17,370 nt of DNA from VGBK01 sp964548475 (GCA_964548475.1 CAZJRF010000037.1:1-17370), one strand, 5' to 3'. Positions 1-7,661 are shown, numbered from the stretch's first letter. Notes: generated by a model not told the origin, from the letters alone. Made by a program: numbers and translations.

Positions 1-2
1 GT

Positions 3-713
3 TGTGCCGCCGACCGGCTGTGCTACTTCCACAACTCCGGGGACGCCCCGGCGGCTTTCGAGCGGCTCATGGCCTTGCTCGATGCCCAGCCGATGACGGT
101 GGCTCCCGTGCTCCCGGCGGTGGACCAGGGGGAGGCGTGGCGAGCCGTCCTGTTCGCCCTGCCCGAAGAGAACCTTTGGACCCGCCTCACCATGGCGCTG
201 CACGAGGCGCAGGCGGGGGATGCCATGGAGCTTCTCCTGCTGTCGGAGGAATCGGTCTTTCACGGGGTCCCCGAGCCCGATGCCGCGGTGGCCATCGGTT
301 GTCTGGACTGGTCCGGCCGGGACGGCCCCGGCGCGGTGGGGATCCTGGGGAGCGGTCTGGCCGCAGTGGGGGGACGCCTGGGGACCACCGCGGCCGCCTA
401 CCTGTGCGATCACTGGCCGGTGGCACCCGAGCCGATCCCGGCCGTGACCGGCCGGGGGGCCGGCCCCATCCTGCTGGCGGCAGTCACCGGCGACGTCGTC
501 ATCGCCTTCGAGTCCAGCCGTCGGCTGGCGGATGCCCTGGCCGACGGCAGGCTGCTGGCGGTGGAGGGAACGCGCCACGGTGCCTACCAGCCGGGCCGGG
601 CAGATCGGGCGTGTGCCGTGGCAACCATCGACTGGTACTTGATCTCGTTGACGGTCCCGCCCGACGGGTCCCTCTGCCGGCCGGAGAACGGGCTGCCCCA
701 ACTTCCCGGCTGA
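3..713 (+). CDS. TAP-like alpha/beta hydrolase, C-terminal part (5' end outside window)
   Basis: The reading frame is open from the window edge to a TGA at 711-713, giving about 236 residues with no start in view. The first residues (CAADRLCYFHNSGD, then a FERL segment) resemble the lid region of actinobacterial tripeptidyl-aminopeptidase-like hydrolases. The end has the shape of the TAP-like C-terminal domain: a PILLAAVTGD strand and turn that would carry the acid residue, a GTRHGAY segment that would carry the catalytic histidine, and a final VPPDGSLC stretch with the usual late cysteine. Family members are exported serine hydrolases or peptidases acting on short peptides or esters. The nucleophile elbow lies upstream and is not visible, so activity and any signal peptide cannot be judged. 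The substrate is unknown. An ATG at 69 lies inside the conserved region and is not a credible start. Confidence 0.72.
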   Translation, partial: CAADRLCYFHNSGDAPAAFERLMALLDAQPMTVAPVLPAVDQGEAWRAVLFALPEENLWTRLTMALHEAQAGDAMELLLLSEESVFHGVPEPDAAVAIGCLDWSGRDGPGAVGILGSGLAAVGGRLGTTAAAYLCDHWPVAPEPIPAVTGRGAGPILLAAVTGDVVIAFESSRRLADALADGRLLAVEGTRHGAYQPGRADRACAVATIDWYLISLTVPPDGSLCRPENGLPQLPG

Positions 714-800
714 CCGAACCGCGCGGACGCAGGCCCGGTGGCGCGGAATGTGGCCCGGGCCGGCGTGGTTCACCGGGTCATATCCAGTGAAGGGAAGGCC

Positions 801-1355
801 ATGGCAAGGGTGATTCTGGTGGGAGACGGGCCGGCGGGGCTGAGCGCCGCGCTGTTCCTGGCCAAGAACGGCCAGGAGGTCGAGGTGTTCGGGCAGGGCG
901 CCACCGGCATGAACTTCGCGTACCTCCGAAACTACCTGGGCCTAACCGAGATGGCGGGCACCGAGTTCCAGGCCCGCGCTCGGCAACAGGTGGCCGGAGC
1001 GGGCGCAAGGCTGCGCGACTCGGCCGTGACGGACGTATCGGTCGCCGACAACGCGGTCACCGCCCGGCTCGAGTCGGGGGAGACTATGGAGGCCGACTAC
1101 CTGGTCTTGGCCGAGGGCAAGAACCCGGCTCTGGCTCGCTCTCTTGGTCTGGCCGAAGACGAGCGAGAGGGCATACGCGTCGATGCGGAAGGGCTCAGCT
1201 CCCAGCCCCGGGTCTACGTCATCGGGCGCAGCATCCGCCCGGGACGCAGCCAGGCCATCATCTCGGCGGGGGACGGCGCCCGGGCCGCTCTGCACATCCT
1301 TGCCCGGGAGATGGGCAAGGACTTCCAGGACTGGGACACGCCCCCCAAGGGCTAA
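801..1355 (+). CDS. Single-domain FAD-dependent oxidoreductase (thioredoxin reductase-like, no CxxC)
   Basis: This 184-residue protein opens with a Rossmann strand and a GDGPAG dinucleotide-binding loop (residues about 8-13). It closes with VYVIGR and an AGDGARAALHIL helix (about 146-172), the second FAD-contact motif of thioredoxin reductase-like flavoproteins. The NADPH-binding domain that normally separates these halves is absent, and the protein has no cysteine at all, so it cannot be a thioredoxin reductase. Family members are about 300 residues. The ATG at 801 is chosen because GAAGGG (789-794) lies six bases upstream and the GDGPAG loop follows directly; an in-frame GTG at 738 lacks such support. 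It lies 87 bases after the hydrolase and ends 18 bases from the convergent MFS gene. It may be a minimal flavoprotein with an unknown electron partner. Fold assignment is firm; function is not. Confidence 0.8.
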   Translation: MARVILVGDGPAGLSAALFLAKNGQEVEVFGQGATGMNFAYLRNYLGLTEMAGTEFQARARQQVAGAGARLRDSAVTDVSVADNAVTARLESGETMEADYLVLAEGKNPALARSLGLAEDEREGIRVDAEGLSSQPRVYVIGRSIRPGRSQAIISAGDGARAALHILAREMGKDFQDWDTPPKG

Positions 1356-1373
1356 CGCGGCGGGATCGGACCA

Positions 1374-2651
1374 TCACCGGGGGGTGAGAGGACCCGGCGG
1401 CACCACGATCTCCTCGACCTCCTCGGTGGGCTTCTCGACCTCGATGCGCGCCAGCGCCCGATAGGCGAGCAGGCCGGACAGCAAGGCGGCCAGGGCACCC
1501 AGGCCCAGAGCGTAGCGGGGCCCCACATGCTCTCCGATCCAACCCATCAGGGGGCCCCCGATGGGAGTGGATCCCATGAAAGCAACCCCCCAGAGAGCCA
1601 TCACGCGGCCCCGCATGTGGGGGGCGGAGGTCAACTGCAGGGTGGCATTGCCCAGCGCCAGGAAGCTAATAGAGGCGGCCCCGACCAGGACCAGCAGGGC
1701 GAGCGCCACCCACAGACGCGGGGCCAGGGCCGCCGCCATCTGCACAGTGCCGAAGGCGATGGCCGTGGTGGCCAAGGCGGTAGGCCGCCGCTTCCTGGTC
1801 GCGGCCGTGATGAGCCCGCCGACCACGGCCCCCGCCCCCATGCAGACGGTCATGGCGCTGAAGGTGCCGGCATCTCCGCCGAAGGTGAAGCGGGCCAGGA
1901 GCGGCAGGATCACCTGGAACTCGTAGGTGAGGGTCCCCACCACTGCCATCATCAACAGAGGGACGAGAAGGCCCGGGGTGGTGCGTACGTAGCGCAGTCC
2001 CTCTCGCAGCTGGCCCCGCCGGCGGGGCTGCCGGGGGTTCCGCCGGAGATCCTCCACGCGCATGGCAGCCAGCGCGGCGATGACGGCCAGGTAGGACCCG
2101 CCGTTGATCAGGAAGCAGGGGGCCAGGCCGACGGTGAGGATGAGCGCCCCCGCCACCGCCGGTCCGATGATGCGAGCCACGTTGACCAGCACCGAGTTCA
2201 GGCTGACCGCGTTGCTGAGCCGCTCGGATCCCACCATCTCCCCGATGAAGGTCTGGCGGGTGGGGTTGTCGACCAGGTTCACGAAGCCGAGCCCGGCCGC
2301 CAGGATGAACACCATCCACAGGCGCACGATCTCAAACAGCACCAGCAGGCCCAGCGTGGTGGCGAGCAGGCCGGCCGCGACCTGGGTGCCCAAGAGCAGA
2401 TGGCGCTTGTCGAAGCGGTCGGGGAGGACTCCTCCCAGCGGGCCGAAGAGCAGGACGGGGATGAACTGGAGGGCCACCACCAACCCGATGGCCGTCCCGG
2501 AGCCGGTCAGCTCCAACACCAGCCAGCCCTGGGCAACGCTCTGCATCCAGGTGCCGGAGAGGGAGACGGCCTGTCCGGCGAAGTAGAGGCGGTAGTTGCG
2601 GACGCGCAACGACGAGAACATCCGCCCGGCGGCAACGGCCACGCTGGTCAC
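1374..2651 (-). CDS. MFS transporter, EntS/MFS_3-like, 12 TM
   Basis: The 425-residue protein has about twelve hydrophobic segments in two halves. It starts with the FSSLRVRNYRLYFAGQ signature typical of MFS_3 (enterobactin exporter EntS-like) proteins, and motif A of the superfamily (GGVLPDRFDKRH) lies at residues about 73-84 between TM2 and TM3. A basic loop near residues 195-215 separates the halves. The family exports siderophores, drugs or metabolites by proton antiport; no substrate can be read from the sequence. The C-terminus ends in an acidic, proline-rich cytoplasmic tail. The frame opens at a GTG (2651); another GTG at 2642 and an ATG at 2621 are possible starts and no clear ribosome binding site decides between them. 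It is convergent with the flavoprotein gene and appears monocistronic. Membrane role is certain, subfamily fairly so. Confidence 0.88.
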   Translation of the reverse strand: MTSVAVAAGRMFSSLRVRNYRLYFAGQAVSLSGTWMQSVAQGWLVLELTGSGTAIGLVVALQFIPVLLFGPLGGVLPDRFDKRHLLLGTQVAAGLLATTLGLLVLFEIVRLWMVFILAAGLGFVNLVDNPTRQTFIGEMVGSERLSNAVSLNSVLVNVARIIGPAVAGALILTVGLAPCFLINGGSYLAVIAALAAMRVEDLRRNPRQPRRRGQLREGLRYVRTTPGLLVPLLMMAVVGTLTYEFQVILPLLARFTFGGDAGTFSAMTVCMGAGAVVGGLITAATRKRRPTALATTAIAFGTVQMAAALAPRLWVALALLVLVGAASISFLALGNATLQLTSAPHMRGRVMALWGVAFMGSTPIGGPLMGWIGEHVGPRYALGLGALAALLSGLLAYRALARIEVEKPTEEVEEIVVPPGPLTPR

Positions 2652-2860
2652 GGTCGTACCGCCTGTGCCTGTGGGGCAGTCGGCTCAGCCGCCAACCAGC
2701 ACCGGGCCGCGACTGCCAACCGGGCGGCGCGTGATGGAAGGTCACGGCCGCGAGTCGTCAAAGTCCTCATGCTCGATCCACACAGCCTAAGGCAATGCGG
2801 TACGCACCCCGCCACGCTCGCCGGCGTGGGTCGGACGACACGTTCAAGGTGGCTGGACGC

Positions 2861-2892
2861 GTTGCGGCCCGGTCCGATGACCGGGCCGCAAT
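2861..2892 (-). terminator. Strong hairpin downstream of the orphan secreted-protein gene
   Basis: TTGCGGCCCGGTC (2862-2874) and its exact complement (2879-2891) form a 13-bp stem around a four-base CGAT loop, with a further G-T pair outside. It begins 17 bases after the stop codon of the gene ending at 2909, where an intrinsic terminator would sit. There is no clear U-tract, as is common in GC-rich actinobacteria. The stem is symmetric, so it could act on either strand, but only the minus-strand gene ends nearby. The rest of 2652-2908 shows no gene or RNA that I recognise. Confidence 0.68.
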
Positions 2893-2908
2893 CACTTCCG
2901 GAGGGGCG

Positions 2909-3520
2909 TCAGCCGCCCACGTACGGGATGGTGAACGCGGCGAAGCCGGTGCAGGAGACCTCCTCGCCGGGGTCCCACGCGTTGTCGTTGTCCTTATCGT
3001 TCCAGCCCCCTGAGAAGATGACGAGTTCTGCCACTTCGCCGTTGGTCGTTCCGGCCGGGCGTTCCATCCTGATGATGGAACGCAGCCTCTCATCGAAGTC
3101 GGGGCGCGTCATCATGGTCGCATCAACCTCGACTCGGGTATGCCAGGCTTCCCAGTTGTCGTAGAAGGTCTCCAGGCCGGAGGCCCACAGGCCGTTGCTG
3201 CCGCAAGCACCCGACTGGAGAAGTGTATTCGCCAGCGAGACGGTGCTCTTGCCCTGATACGGACCACCCCAGTTCCCCAGGGTGTCGAAGCGTGCCGGCA
3301 GGACACGGTCGGCGTTGTTCCAGCCGACCAGCATGAATACCTTGTCGGAGGTCTCGAGCACCGAGGCGTACGGCATCATGTCCACGCGCACGATGGTGCG
3401 CTCGCCGGGTCCAAGTGCCTTGTTGGTCAGGCTGCTGCCGCGAATCGCGAAGCAGGACGAAGCCAGTAGGGCAAAGACTGCCACCAGCGCGGCGGCGACG
3501 CGAAAGGTGCGTCGGGTCAT
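2909..3520 (-). CDS. Orphan Tat-type secreted protein or lipoprotein, 203 aa
   Basis: I do not recognise the family. The N-terminus carries TRRTFR, a good twin-arginine motif, followed by a hydrophobic stretch and LASSC, giving a possible lipid-anchor cysteine at residue 23; the -3 position is Ala, so the lipobox is weak. The mature part is rich in Trp, Asn, Gly and Asp and has two further cysteines (106 and 190) that could form a disulfide. Near the C-terminus, DKDNDNAWDPGEE (175-187) has the spacing of an Asp-rich calcium-binding loop of the EF-hand or SdrD-B kind. The ATG at 3520 follows GGGAGGG four bases upstream, a convincing ribosome binding site. The gene is divergent from the DUF459 lipoprotein and followed by a strong hairpin, so it is probably a single transcription unit. 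An extracytoplasmic location and metal binding are inferences. Confidence 0.75.
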   Translation of the reverse strand: MTRRTFRVAAALVAVFALLASSCFAIRGSSLTNKALGPGERTIVRVDMMPYASVLETSDKVFMLVGWNNADRVLPARFDTLGNWGGPYQGKSTVSLANTLLQSGACGSNGLWASGLETFYDNWEAWHTRVEVDATMMTRPDFDERLRSIIRMERPAGTTNGEVAELVIFSGGWNDKDNDNAWDPGEEVSCTGFAAFTIPYVGG

Positions 3521-3546
3521 GGGTCCCTCCCGTATTGCCTCGGCTC

Positions 3547-3575
3547 ACCCTAACCATGGGGGCTACCCCTGTCCA
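3547..3575 (-). promoter_or_regulatory. Sigma-70-type promoter for the orphan secreted protein
   Basis: On the minus strand TGGACA (3570-3575) and TAGGGT (3547-3552) are separated by exactly 17 bases, matching -35 (TTGACA, one mismatch) and actinobacterial TANNNT -10 boxes. The expected start near 3540 leaves a leader of about 20 bases that contains the GGGAGGG ribosome binding site before the ATG at 3520. The match is by eye and there is no expression evidence. Confidence 0.5.
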
Positions 3576-3627
3576 CTGGCCGCGGGTGGGCTCCGCGCCT
3601 TCGCGCCGCCCACGACTCCTGGCCGTC

Positions 3628-3638
3628 ACCGGTAGCCT
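3628..3638 (+). promoter_or_regulatory. Candidate -10 region (ACCGGTAGCCT) for the DUF459 lipoprotein
   Basis: TAGCCT (3633-3638) fits TANNNT and is followed by seven bases before the ATG at 3646, so transcription would begin at or next to the start codon. No ribosome binding site is visible, as expected for leaderless mRNA. The same 11 bases occur upstream of the LprG-like gene. No convincing -35 box was found. Confidence 0.42.
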
Positions 3639-3645
3639 GCCGACG

Positions 3646-4587
3646 ATGACCCGGAACCCCCCTCGGCCTGGGAGTCGTCGTGTGCAGGCCCGCCTGGGTT
3701 TGTGGGTCGCCTGCGCTTTGGTGGTCGGGGCTTGTACCGGGGAGGGCCGGGTACCGCCGACAACGACAGTCGGCACCACAGGCCCGGTCGTCACCACCAC
3801 GACGACCACGGCCGCAACCAGCCAAGCCCCGACCACCACCGCTTCCACAACGGCCCCGGCCATCAGCACCACGACCTCCTCGACGACCGTCCTTCCGGCC
3901 ACCACCACAGCCCCGGGATGGTCGAGGGAGGTCGATCCGGGAGAGCCACTGCTTGTGTGGGTTGTGGGGGACTCGCTGGCTGGGCCGCTGAGAGATGCCC
4001 TGCGGGCGCATGCGGCCGACCAGGGTTGGCTGGTGATTACGGGGGAGCACTACGGGGGCACCGGGCTGGTGCGTACCGACGTCTTCGACTGGTTTGACTA
4101 CGCGGGGCCGCGGCTGGAGGAGGTGAACCCAGAGGCGGTGGTGTGCCTGATCGGGGCCAACGACGGGCAGGCCGTGCGATCGCCCGGCGGGTGGCTTCAG
4201 TTCGGCACGCCCGAGTGGGACACGGAGTACGCAGCCCGGGTGGGAGCATTCATGGACTTGCTGGCCGGTCAAGCCCGCCGGGTCTATTGGGTCGAGGTCC
4301 CCATCATGGCCGATGGGGAATACGACGCCCGGGTGCAGCGCATCAACGCCGTCCAGCGCCGGGAGGCAATCCAGCGTCGCCAGGTGTCGTATGTGGAGGC
4401 CTACTCCCTTTTCCAGGACGAGGCGGGGGAGTTCGCGCGCGAACTTCCCGACGAGAGCGGCAATCTGGTGGTGGTGCGCCAGGCCGATGGCATCCACTTC
4501 ACCCGGGACGGGGCCGACAGACTGGCCCGGCACGTGCTGACGATCATCGAGGCCGACTGGGGACTGGAGGGTGCCGTAGCGGACTGA
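3646..4587 (+). CDS. DUF459 SGNH-hydrolase lipoprotein with Thr/Pro linker
   Basis: The 313-residue protein begins with a basic N-terminus, a hydrophobic stretch and VGAC, a clear lipobox with the anchor cysteine at residue 30. A Thr/Ser/Pro/Ala-rich low-complexity linker (about 35-92) should span the cell wall. The catalytic domain has all SGNH blocks: GDSL with nucleophile Ser110, GANDGQ with Asn172, and DGIHFT with Asp281 and His284. The FDW segment and the TPEWDTEY and RVYWVEVPIM stretches match DUF459 (PF04311). SGNH enzymes of this group are thought to be surface esterases or O-acyl hydrolases or transferases acting on envelope polymers; the actual substrate is unknown. The frame is open upstream to 3415, but the ATG at 3646 gives a proper signal peptide and a leaderless promoter. 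The gene is divergent from the orphan secreted protein and convergent with DedA. Confidence 0.88.
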   Translation: MTRNPPRPGSRRVQARLGLWVACALVVGACTGEGRVPPTTTVGTTGPVVTTTTTTAATSQAPTTTASTTAPAISTTTSSTTVLPATTTAPGWSREVDPGEPLLVWVVGDSLAGPLRDALRAHAADQGWLVITGEHYGGTGLVRTDVFDWFDYAGPRLEEVNPEAVVCLIGANDGQAVRSPGGWLQFGTPEWDTEYAARVGAFMDLLAGQARRVYWVEVPIMADGEYDARVQRINAVQRREAIQRRQVSYVEAYSLFQDEAGEFARELPDESGNLVVVRQADGIHFTRDGADRLARHVLTIIEADWGLEGAVAD

Positions 4588-4730
4588 GCGGGCAGGGGAC
4601 GCCGGGTGGTCGGGCCGGACGGAGCCTACCCCTCGGTGGGGGCGGCGGGCGCGCCCCAGGGGCGGCGGCCGGGAAAAAACCCGGAAGTGGGGGCCCCCCC
4701 CAAAAACACAAGATCCCCACGAACCACCCC
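4588..4730. other. Gene-free, low-quality stretch left of the scaffold gap
   Basis: After the lipoprotein stop there is no credible gene. The last 70 bases hold homopolymer runs unlike the rest of the window (six A at 4674-4679, eight C near 4694-4701, five A just after) and a five-base stem CCGGG/CCCGG around the A run (4669-4684). It may include the terminator of the lipoprotein gene or the 3' end of dedA, but the sequence here should not be trusted. Confidence 0.55.
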
Positions 4731-4740
4731 NNNNNNNNNN
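4731..4740. other. Scaffold gap (10 N)
   Basis: Ten consecutive Ns, a conventional placeholder, join two contigs. The true distance is unknown. The gap cuts the 3' end of the dedA-like gene, so the reading frame across it has no meaning. Confidence 0.98.
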
Positions 4741-5374
4741 TGCGGCGGCGGCGTATCAACTCGGCGATCGTGGGCACCACCGAGATCAGCACGATTGCCA
4801 CGATCACCAGCGGGAAGTGCTCCTTGACGAAGGGAATGTTGGCGAAGTAGTAGCCGGTGAAGGTGAATAGGCCGACCCAGGCGATCCCACCGGTCACGTT
4901 GTACGTGAAGAACCTGGCGTATCCCATACGGCCCATGCCGGCCACGAAGGGGGCGAAGGTGCGCACGATGGGCAGGAAGCGGGCGATGATGATGGTGGCC
5001 GGCCCGTACTTCTCGAAGAACTCGTGCGTGCGGTCGAGATACTCCCTTTTGAGAAAGCGGGAGCCCTGTTCCTTGCGGAACAGCTTGGGCCCCAGGTAGC
5101 GCCCGACCGCGTAGTTGAGACCGTCCCCGATGACCGCCGCCGCGCTCAGGCTGAAGAAGAGCACCCACACGTCCAGGTCGCCGCGACGGGCAAAGGTGCC
5201 GGCGGCAAAAAGCAGGGAGTCACCCGGCAGAAGGGGAGCGATGACCAGGCCGGTCTCCCCCGTGATGACCAGGAACAGGATCGCGTAGGTCCACAGCCCG
5301 AAATCCCTTATCAGCTCGCTGATGTGGACATCGATGTGGAGAATGAAATCGATGATGTTTCCCAGGAACCCCAT
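4741..5374 (-). CDS. DedA-family membrane protein, 3' end lost in gap
   Basis: About 211 residues are visible, nearly the usual 200-220 length of DedA (SNARE-associated/VTT) proteins. Family marks are the GETGLVIAPLLPGD re-entrant segment near residue 40, a GDGLNYAVGRYLG segment, and the ARFLPIVRTFAPFVAGMGRM core near residues 130-150, followed by two more hydrophobic helices ending in ELIRRRR at the gap. Several DedA proteins recycle undecaprenyl phosphate or phospholipids across the membrane or support proton-motive force; which applies here is not visible. The ATG at 5374 is preferred because it directly precedes the first amphipathic helix; a longer TTG-initiated reading from 5425 adds an implausible arginine- and glycine-rich tail. 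The residues read beyond the gap are proline-rich nonsense, so the natural stop lies in or just at the gap. Confidence 0.88.
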
Positions 5375-5448
5375 GCTGCACCCGGTCGTCTCGCGCGAGC
5401 CGGCCGCCCGGCCCGGCCCGGGCAATCATGTTACGGCCGTCCCGGTGC

Positions 5449-6987
5449 TCAGCCGGGAGTTCGGGCCGGGCCACTCCCGTCGGAGGGCTCCTCCGGTGGC
5501 CGAGGCGGGCGCAGGAGCCAGGCCATCGCCAGGGCTGCCAGGAGCAGGGCCGCCGAGAAGAAGAACGTCTCCGCCAGGGCGGAAGCGGTGATGTCGCCCT
5601 GGGCGCGGCTCAGGATCTCGTCGTAAGAGGGATCGCTGATCGGGGGAAGCTGGATGCTGCGGCGGGCGGTGTCGAAGCGGTAGATGGCCCAGGCGGTGAG
5701 GCCGGAAAGGCCCACCGCCAGCCCCATCAGCCGGGAGAGGATGACCAGGCCCCCGGCCACGCCCCGGCGTTCGGCCGGGACGGCATCCACGGCCGCGGCG
5801 TTGGCCGGGGCGGTGACCAGGCCCAGCCCCGCACCAAGACCAACCAGCGGGAGAACCATGAGCCACACGGGGACTGCAGCGTCCCAGGTGGCCCCCATGA
5901 GAAGAAACGCGCCGGCGGCCACCAGCAGGCCGCCCGCGGCCGGAGGCCGGTACCAGGTGCGCTCGGTGAGGCGGCCCCCGGCCCAGGAGGCGACGGCCAT
6001 GGAGGCAGTCAAGGCGCTGAGCACCCAGCCGCTGAGAACTGCCGCCGCCTGCAGCCGGGTCTCCACGACCAGGTTCACAAACAAGGGAACGTCCACCATG
6101 GCGATGATGAGTGCCGCCCCCACCAGGAAGTTCACCGCCATCGCCGGGGAGAAGTTGGGCCGGCGGAACAGGCTCAGGTCGATGAGCGGGTCCCGGCTCC
6201 GCCGCTCCAAGCCCAGGAATACGGCCAATGAGAACGCGGCGGCCAGGAAGAACGGGAGGGTGGGCAGAGACCGCCGACCGGTCAGCTCCTCCAGGCCGCC
6301 CACCCCCGAGATCTCACTGGTGTTGACCAGGCCGACGTTCAGGCACACCAGGGTGGCGGAGAGCGCCAGGGCGGCCCCCCAGTCCATGCGCCGCCGCTCC
6401 GCCGGGCGGTCCAGGCCGCCCAGGCCCCACCAGGCGGCGGCGATGGCCAGCATCCCCAGGGGGATGTTCAGATAGAACTGCCAGCGCCAATTGAGGAACC
6501 GCACCAGCAGGGCCCCGAACAGCGGCCCCCACACCCAGCCGATGGTGTCCACCGCCCCCAGCACTCCCAGGGCCCCGGGGCGGCGGCGCTCGGCGAACAC
6601 GTCGCCCACCACCGCCAGGGCCACCGGGACCATGGCGCCTCCTCCCACCGCGCTCAGGATGCGGGCCGCCACGAACGGCCCCAGGCTGGTGGTGAAGGGA
6701 ATCCAGGCGGAGCCGGCCACGAACAGCACCAGGCTGCCCACGAAGACGCGGCGGCGGCCGAGCACGTCGCTCAGGCGGCCCATGAAAGGCATCACCGCCA
6801 CGTAGGCCACCAGGTAGGAGTTGACGATCCACGCCGCCCGGTCCCAACCGTCGGGGAGGGGGATGCCCAGGTCACCGATGATCTGGCGCAGCATCGTGGA
6901 CACAACGGTCAGGTCATCGGCGGCGATGAAGACTCCGAAGCAGACGACGGCGAGGATCACCGCCGGGGAGGGCCGGCGGCGGCTCAT
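5449..6987 (-). CDS. P55-like 14-TM MFS exporter (DHA2 family)
   Basis: This 512-residue protein has about fourteen hydrophobic segments and MFS motif A (GRLSDVLGRRR, residues 70-80). The start of TM1 carries an AADD acidic pair (24-25). The stretch WIVNSYLVAYVAVMPFMGR and the following GALGVLGAVDTIGWVWGPL segment closely resemble mycobacterial P55 (Rv1410c) as I remember it, and the length is close to P55's 518. A long polar loop precedes the last helix. P55 works with LprG to move triacylglycerides and glycolipids out of the inner membrane and also confers drug tolerance. Here the ATG at 6987 overlaps the stop of the LprG-like gene as ATGA, so the two are translationally coupled. The frame extends upstream inside the lipoprotein gene, but that part is a shadow. 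A plain multidrug DHA2 pump is the alternative; the partner gene argues against it. Confidence 0.85.
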   Translation of the reverse strand: MSRRRPSPAVILAVVCFGVFIAADDLTVVSTMLRQIIGDLGIPLPDGWDRAAWIVNSYLVAYVAVMPFMGRLSDVLGRRRVFVGSLVLFVAGSAWIPFTTSLGPFVAARILSAVGGGAMVPVALAVVGDVFAERRRPGALGVLGAVDTIGWVWGPLFGALLVRFLNWRWQFYLNIPLGMLAIAAAWWGLGGLDRPAERRRMDWGAALALSATLVCLNVGLVNTSEISGVGGLEELTGRRSLPTLPFFLAAAFSLAVFLGLERRSRDPLIDLSLFRRPNFSPAMAVNFLVGAALIIAMVDVPLFVNLVVETRLQAAAVLSGWVLSALTASMAVASWAGGRLTERTWYRPPAAGGLLVAAGAFLLMGATWDAAVPVWLMVLPLVGLGAGLGLVTAPANAAAVDAVPAERRGVAGGLVILSRLMGLAVGLSGLTAWAIYRFDTARRSIQLPPISDPSYDEILSRAQGDITASALAETFFFSAALLLAALAMAWLLRPPRPPEEPSDGSGPARTPG

Positions 6988-7652
6988 TCGGTGGCCGGCG
7001 GGTTGATCTCGACGGGCTGGCCGTACCCGGACAGGGTGATGGTCCAATGACTCACCCCGCCCTCCCCGGTAGTGGAGAGCTCCAGGCCCCGTATGTCTGC
7101 GGTCCTCTCGTCGAGCCACAGGTCGACCTCCACCGACTGCCCGGTGGCAAAACCGGCGGTGAGAACCTCGACCCGGGCCGGGGGGAGCCTGCCTTGCAAG
7201 TGGTAGGTGCCGTTCTCCGCTCCCGCGTAGGAGGGCTCCTGGAGATCGGTCAGCATGGCCACCCAGCCGGCCGCCGTGTCGAAGAGGACGGCAGGATTGA
7301 ACCCGGTGCCGGGGGTCAGCTCCTCCCAGCGTCCCGTCAGCGGGTTGGTCAGCCACGTCCGCTCGCCCACCGAGATGGTGCCCATCTGGACGGTGATGTC
7401 CCCCGCCCGCATTTGGAGGACCGCCTTGGCGGAGGAGGGGGCCGCGTACTGACCGACCGCGGACGTGAACTCAAGGCCCTCGACGATCACCGGCGCCCCG
7501 GCCCGGCTCATCTCGAACGAGGCGGTCTCGACGGCACCCATGGCAACCTGTGCCCGCTCGAGCAAGACCAGGGGGTCGAGGGGAGCGTCGGGCTGGCCGC
7601 CGCCGCAGGCGGCGGCCAGCAGGACCACAACGGGGGGCAGCAGGCGCCTCAT
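6984..7652 (-). CDS. lprG: LprG/LppX-family lipoprotein
   Basis: The 222-residue protein starts with a short basic and hydrophobic signal ending AAACGGG, with the likely lipidated cysteine at residue 16. The mature part begins with a helix (PLVLLERAQVAMGAVETASFEM) like the LprG helix, then alternating beta strands, an NPAVLF segment near the middle, and a final WTITLSGYGQPVEINPP strand that parallels the end of M. tuberculosis LprG (LSKWGEKVQVTKPP, from memory). The family (PF07161) folds as a half-barrel with a cavity for triacylated lipids. It is first in a two-gene operon and overlaps the downstream MFS gene by ATGA, the same order as lprG-p55 in mycobacteria. It sits divergent to the ABC pair, with a shared 112-base promoter region. 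It presumably carries lipids across the periplasm-like space. Cargo is unknown outside mycobacteria. Confidence 0.82.
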   Translation of the reverse strand: MRRLLPPVVVLLAAACGGGQPDAPLDPLVLLERAQVAMGAVETASFEMSRAGAPVIVEGLEFTSAVGQYAAPSSAKAVLQMRAGDITVQMGTISVGERTWLTNPLTGRWEELTPGTGFNPAVLFDTAAGWVAMLTDLQEPSYAGAENGTYHLQGRLPPARVEVLTAGFATGQSVEVDLWLDERTADIRGLELSTTGEGGVSHWTITLSGYGQPVEINPPATE

Positions 7653-7661
7653 GCGGAGCAG

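Noticed and set aside
732..761. Possible terminator hairpin (GGCCCGG...CCGGGCC) after the TAP-like hydrolase
   Set aside because: The stem is seven bases with a 16-base loop and no U-tract, and competing pairings exist with 771-777. Too weak to annotate.
2795..3013. 72-codon plus-strand frame in the gap after the MFS gene
   Set aside because: It lies over the terminator hairpin and the antisense of the orphan secreted-protein gene, and has no ribosome binding site or recognisable feature.
1527..3164. Long plus-strand open frame (545 codons) antisense to the MFS gene
   Set aside because: Its translation is a His/Gln/Gly-rich shadow with no domain, and it opposes a clear membrane transporter and runs into the orphan secreted-protein gene.
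3745..3925. Thr codon repeats as a possible tandem DNA repeat
   Set aside because: The acc/acg-rich run has no fixed unit; it is the Thr/Pro linker of the lipoprotein.
4544..4730. Continuation of the DedA reading frame across the Ns
   Set aside because: Gap length is arbitrary, and the residues beyond it are Pro/Arg-rich with no DedA resemblance while overlapping the DUF459 gene end.
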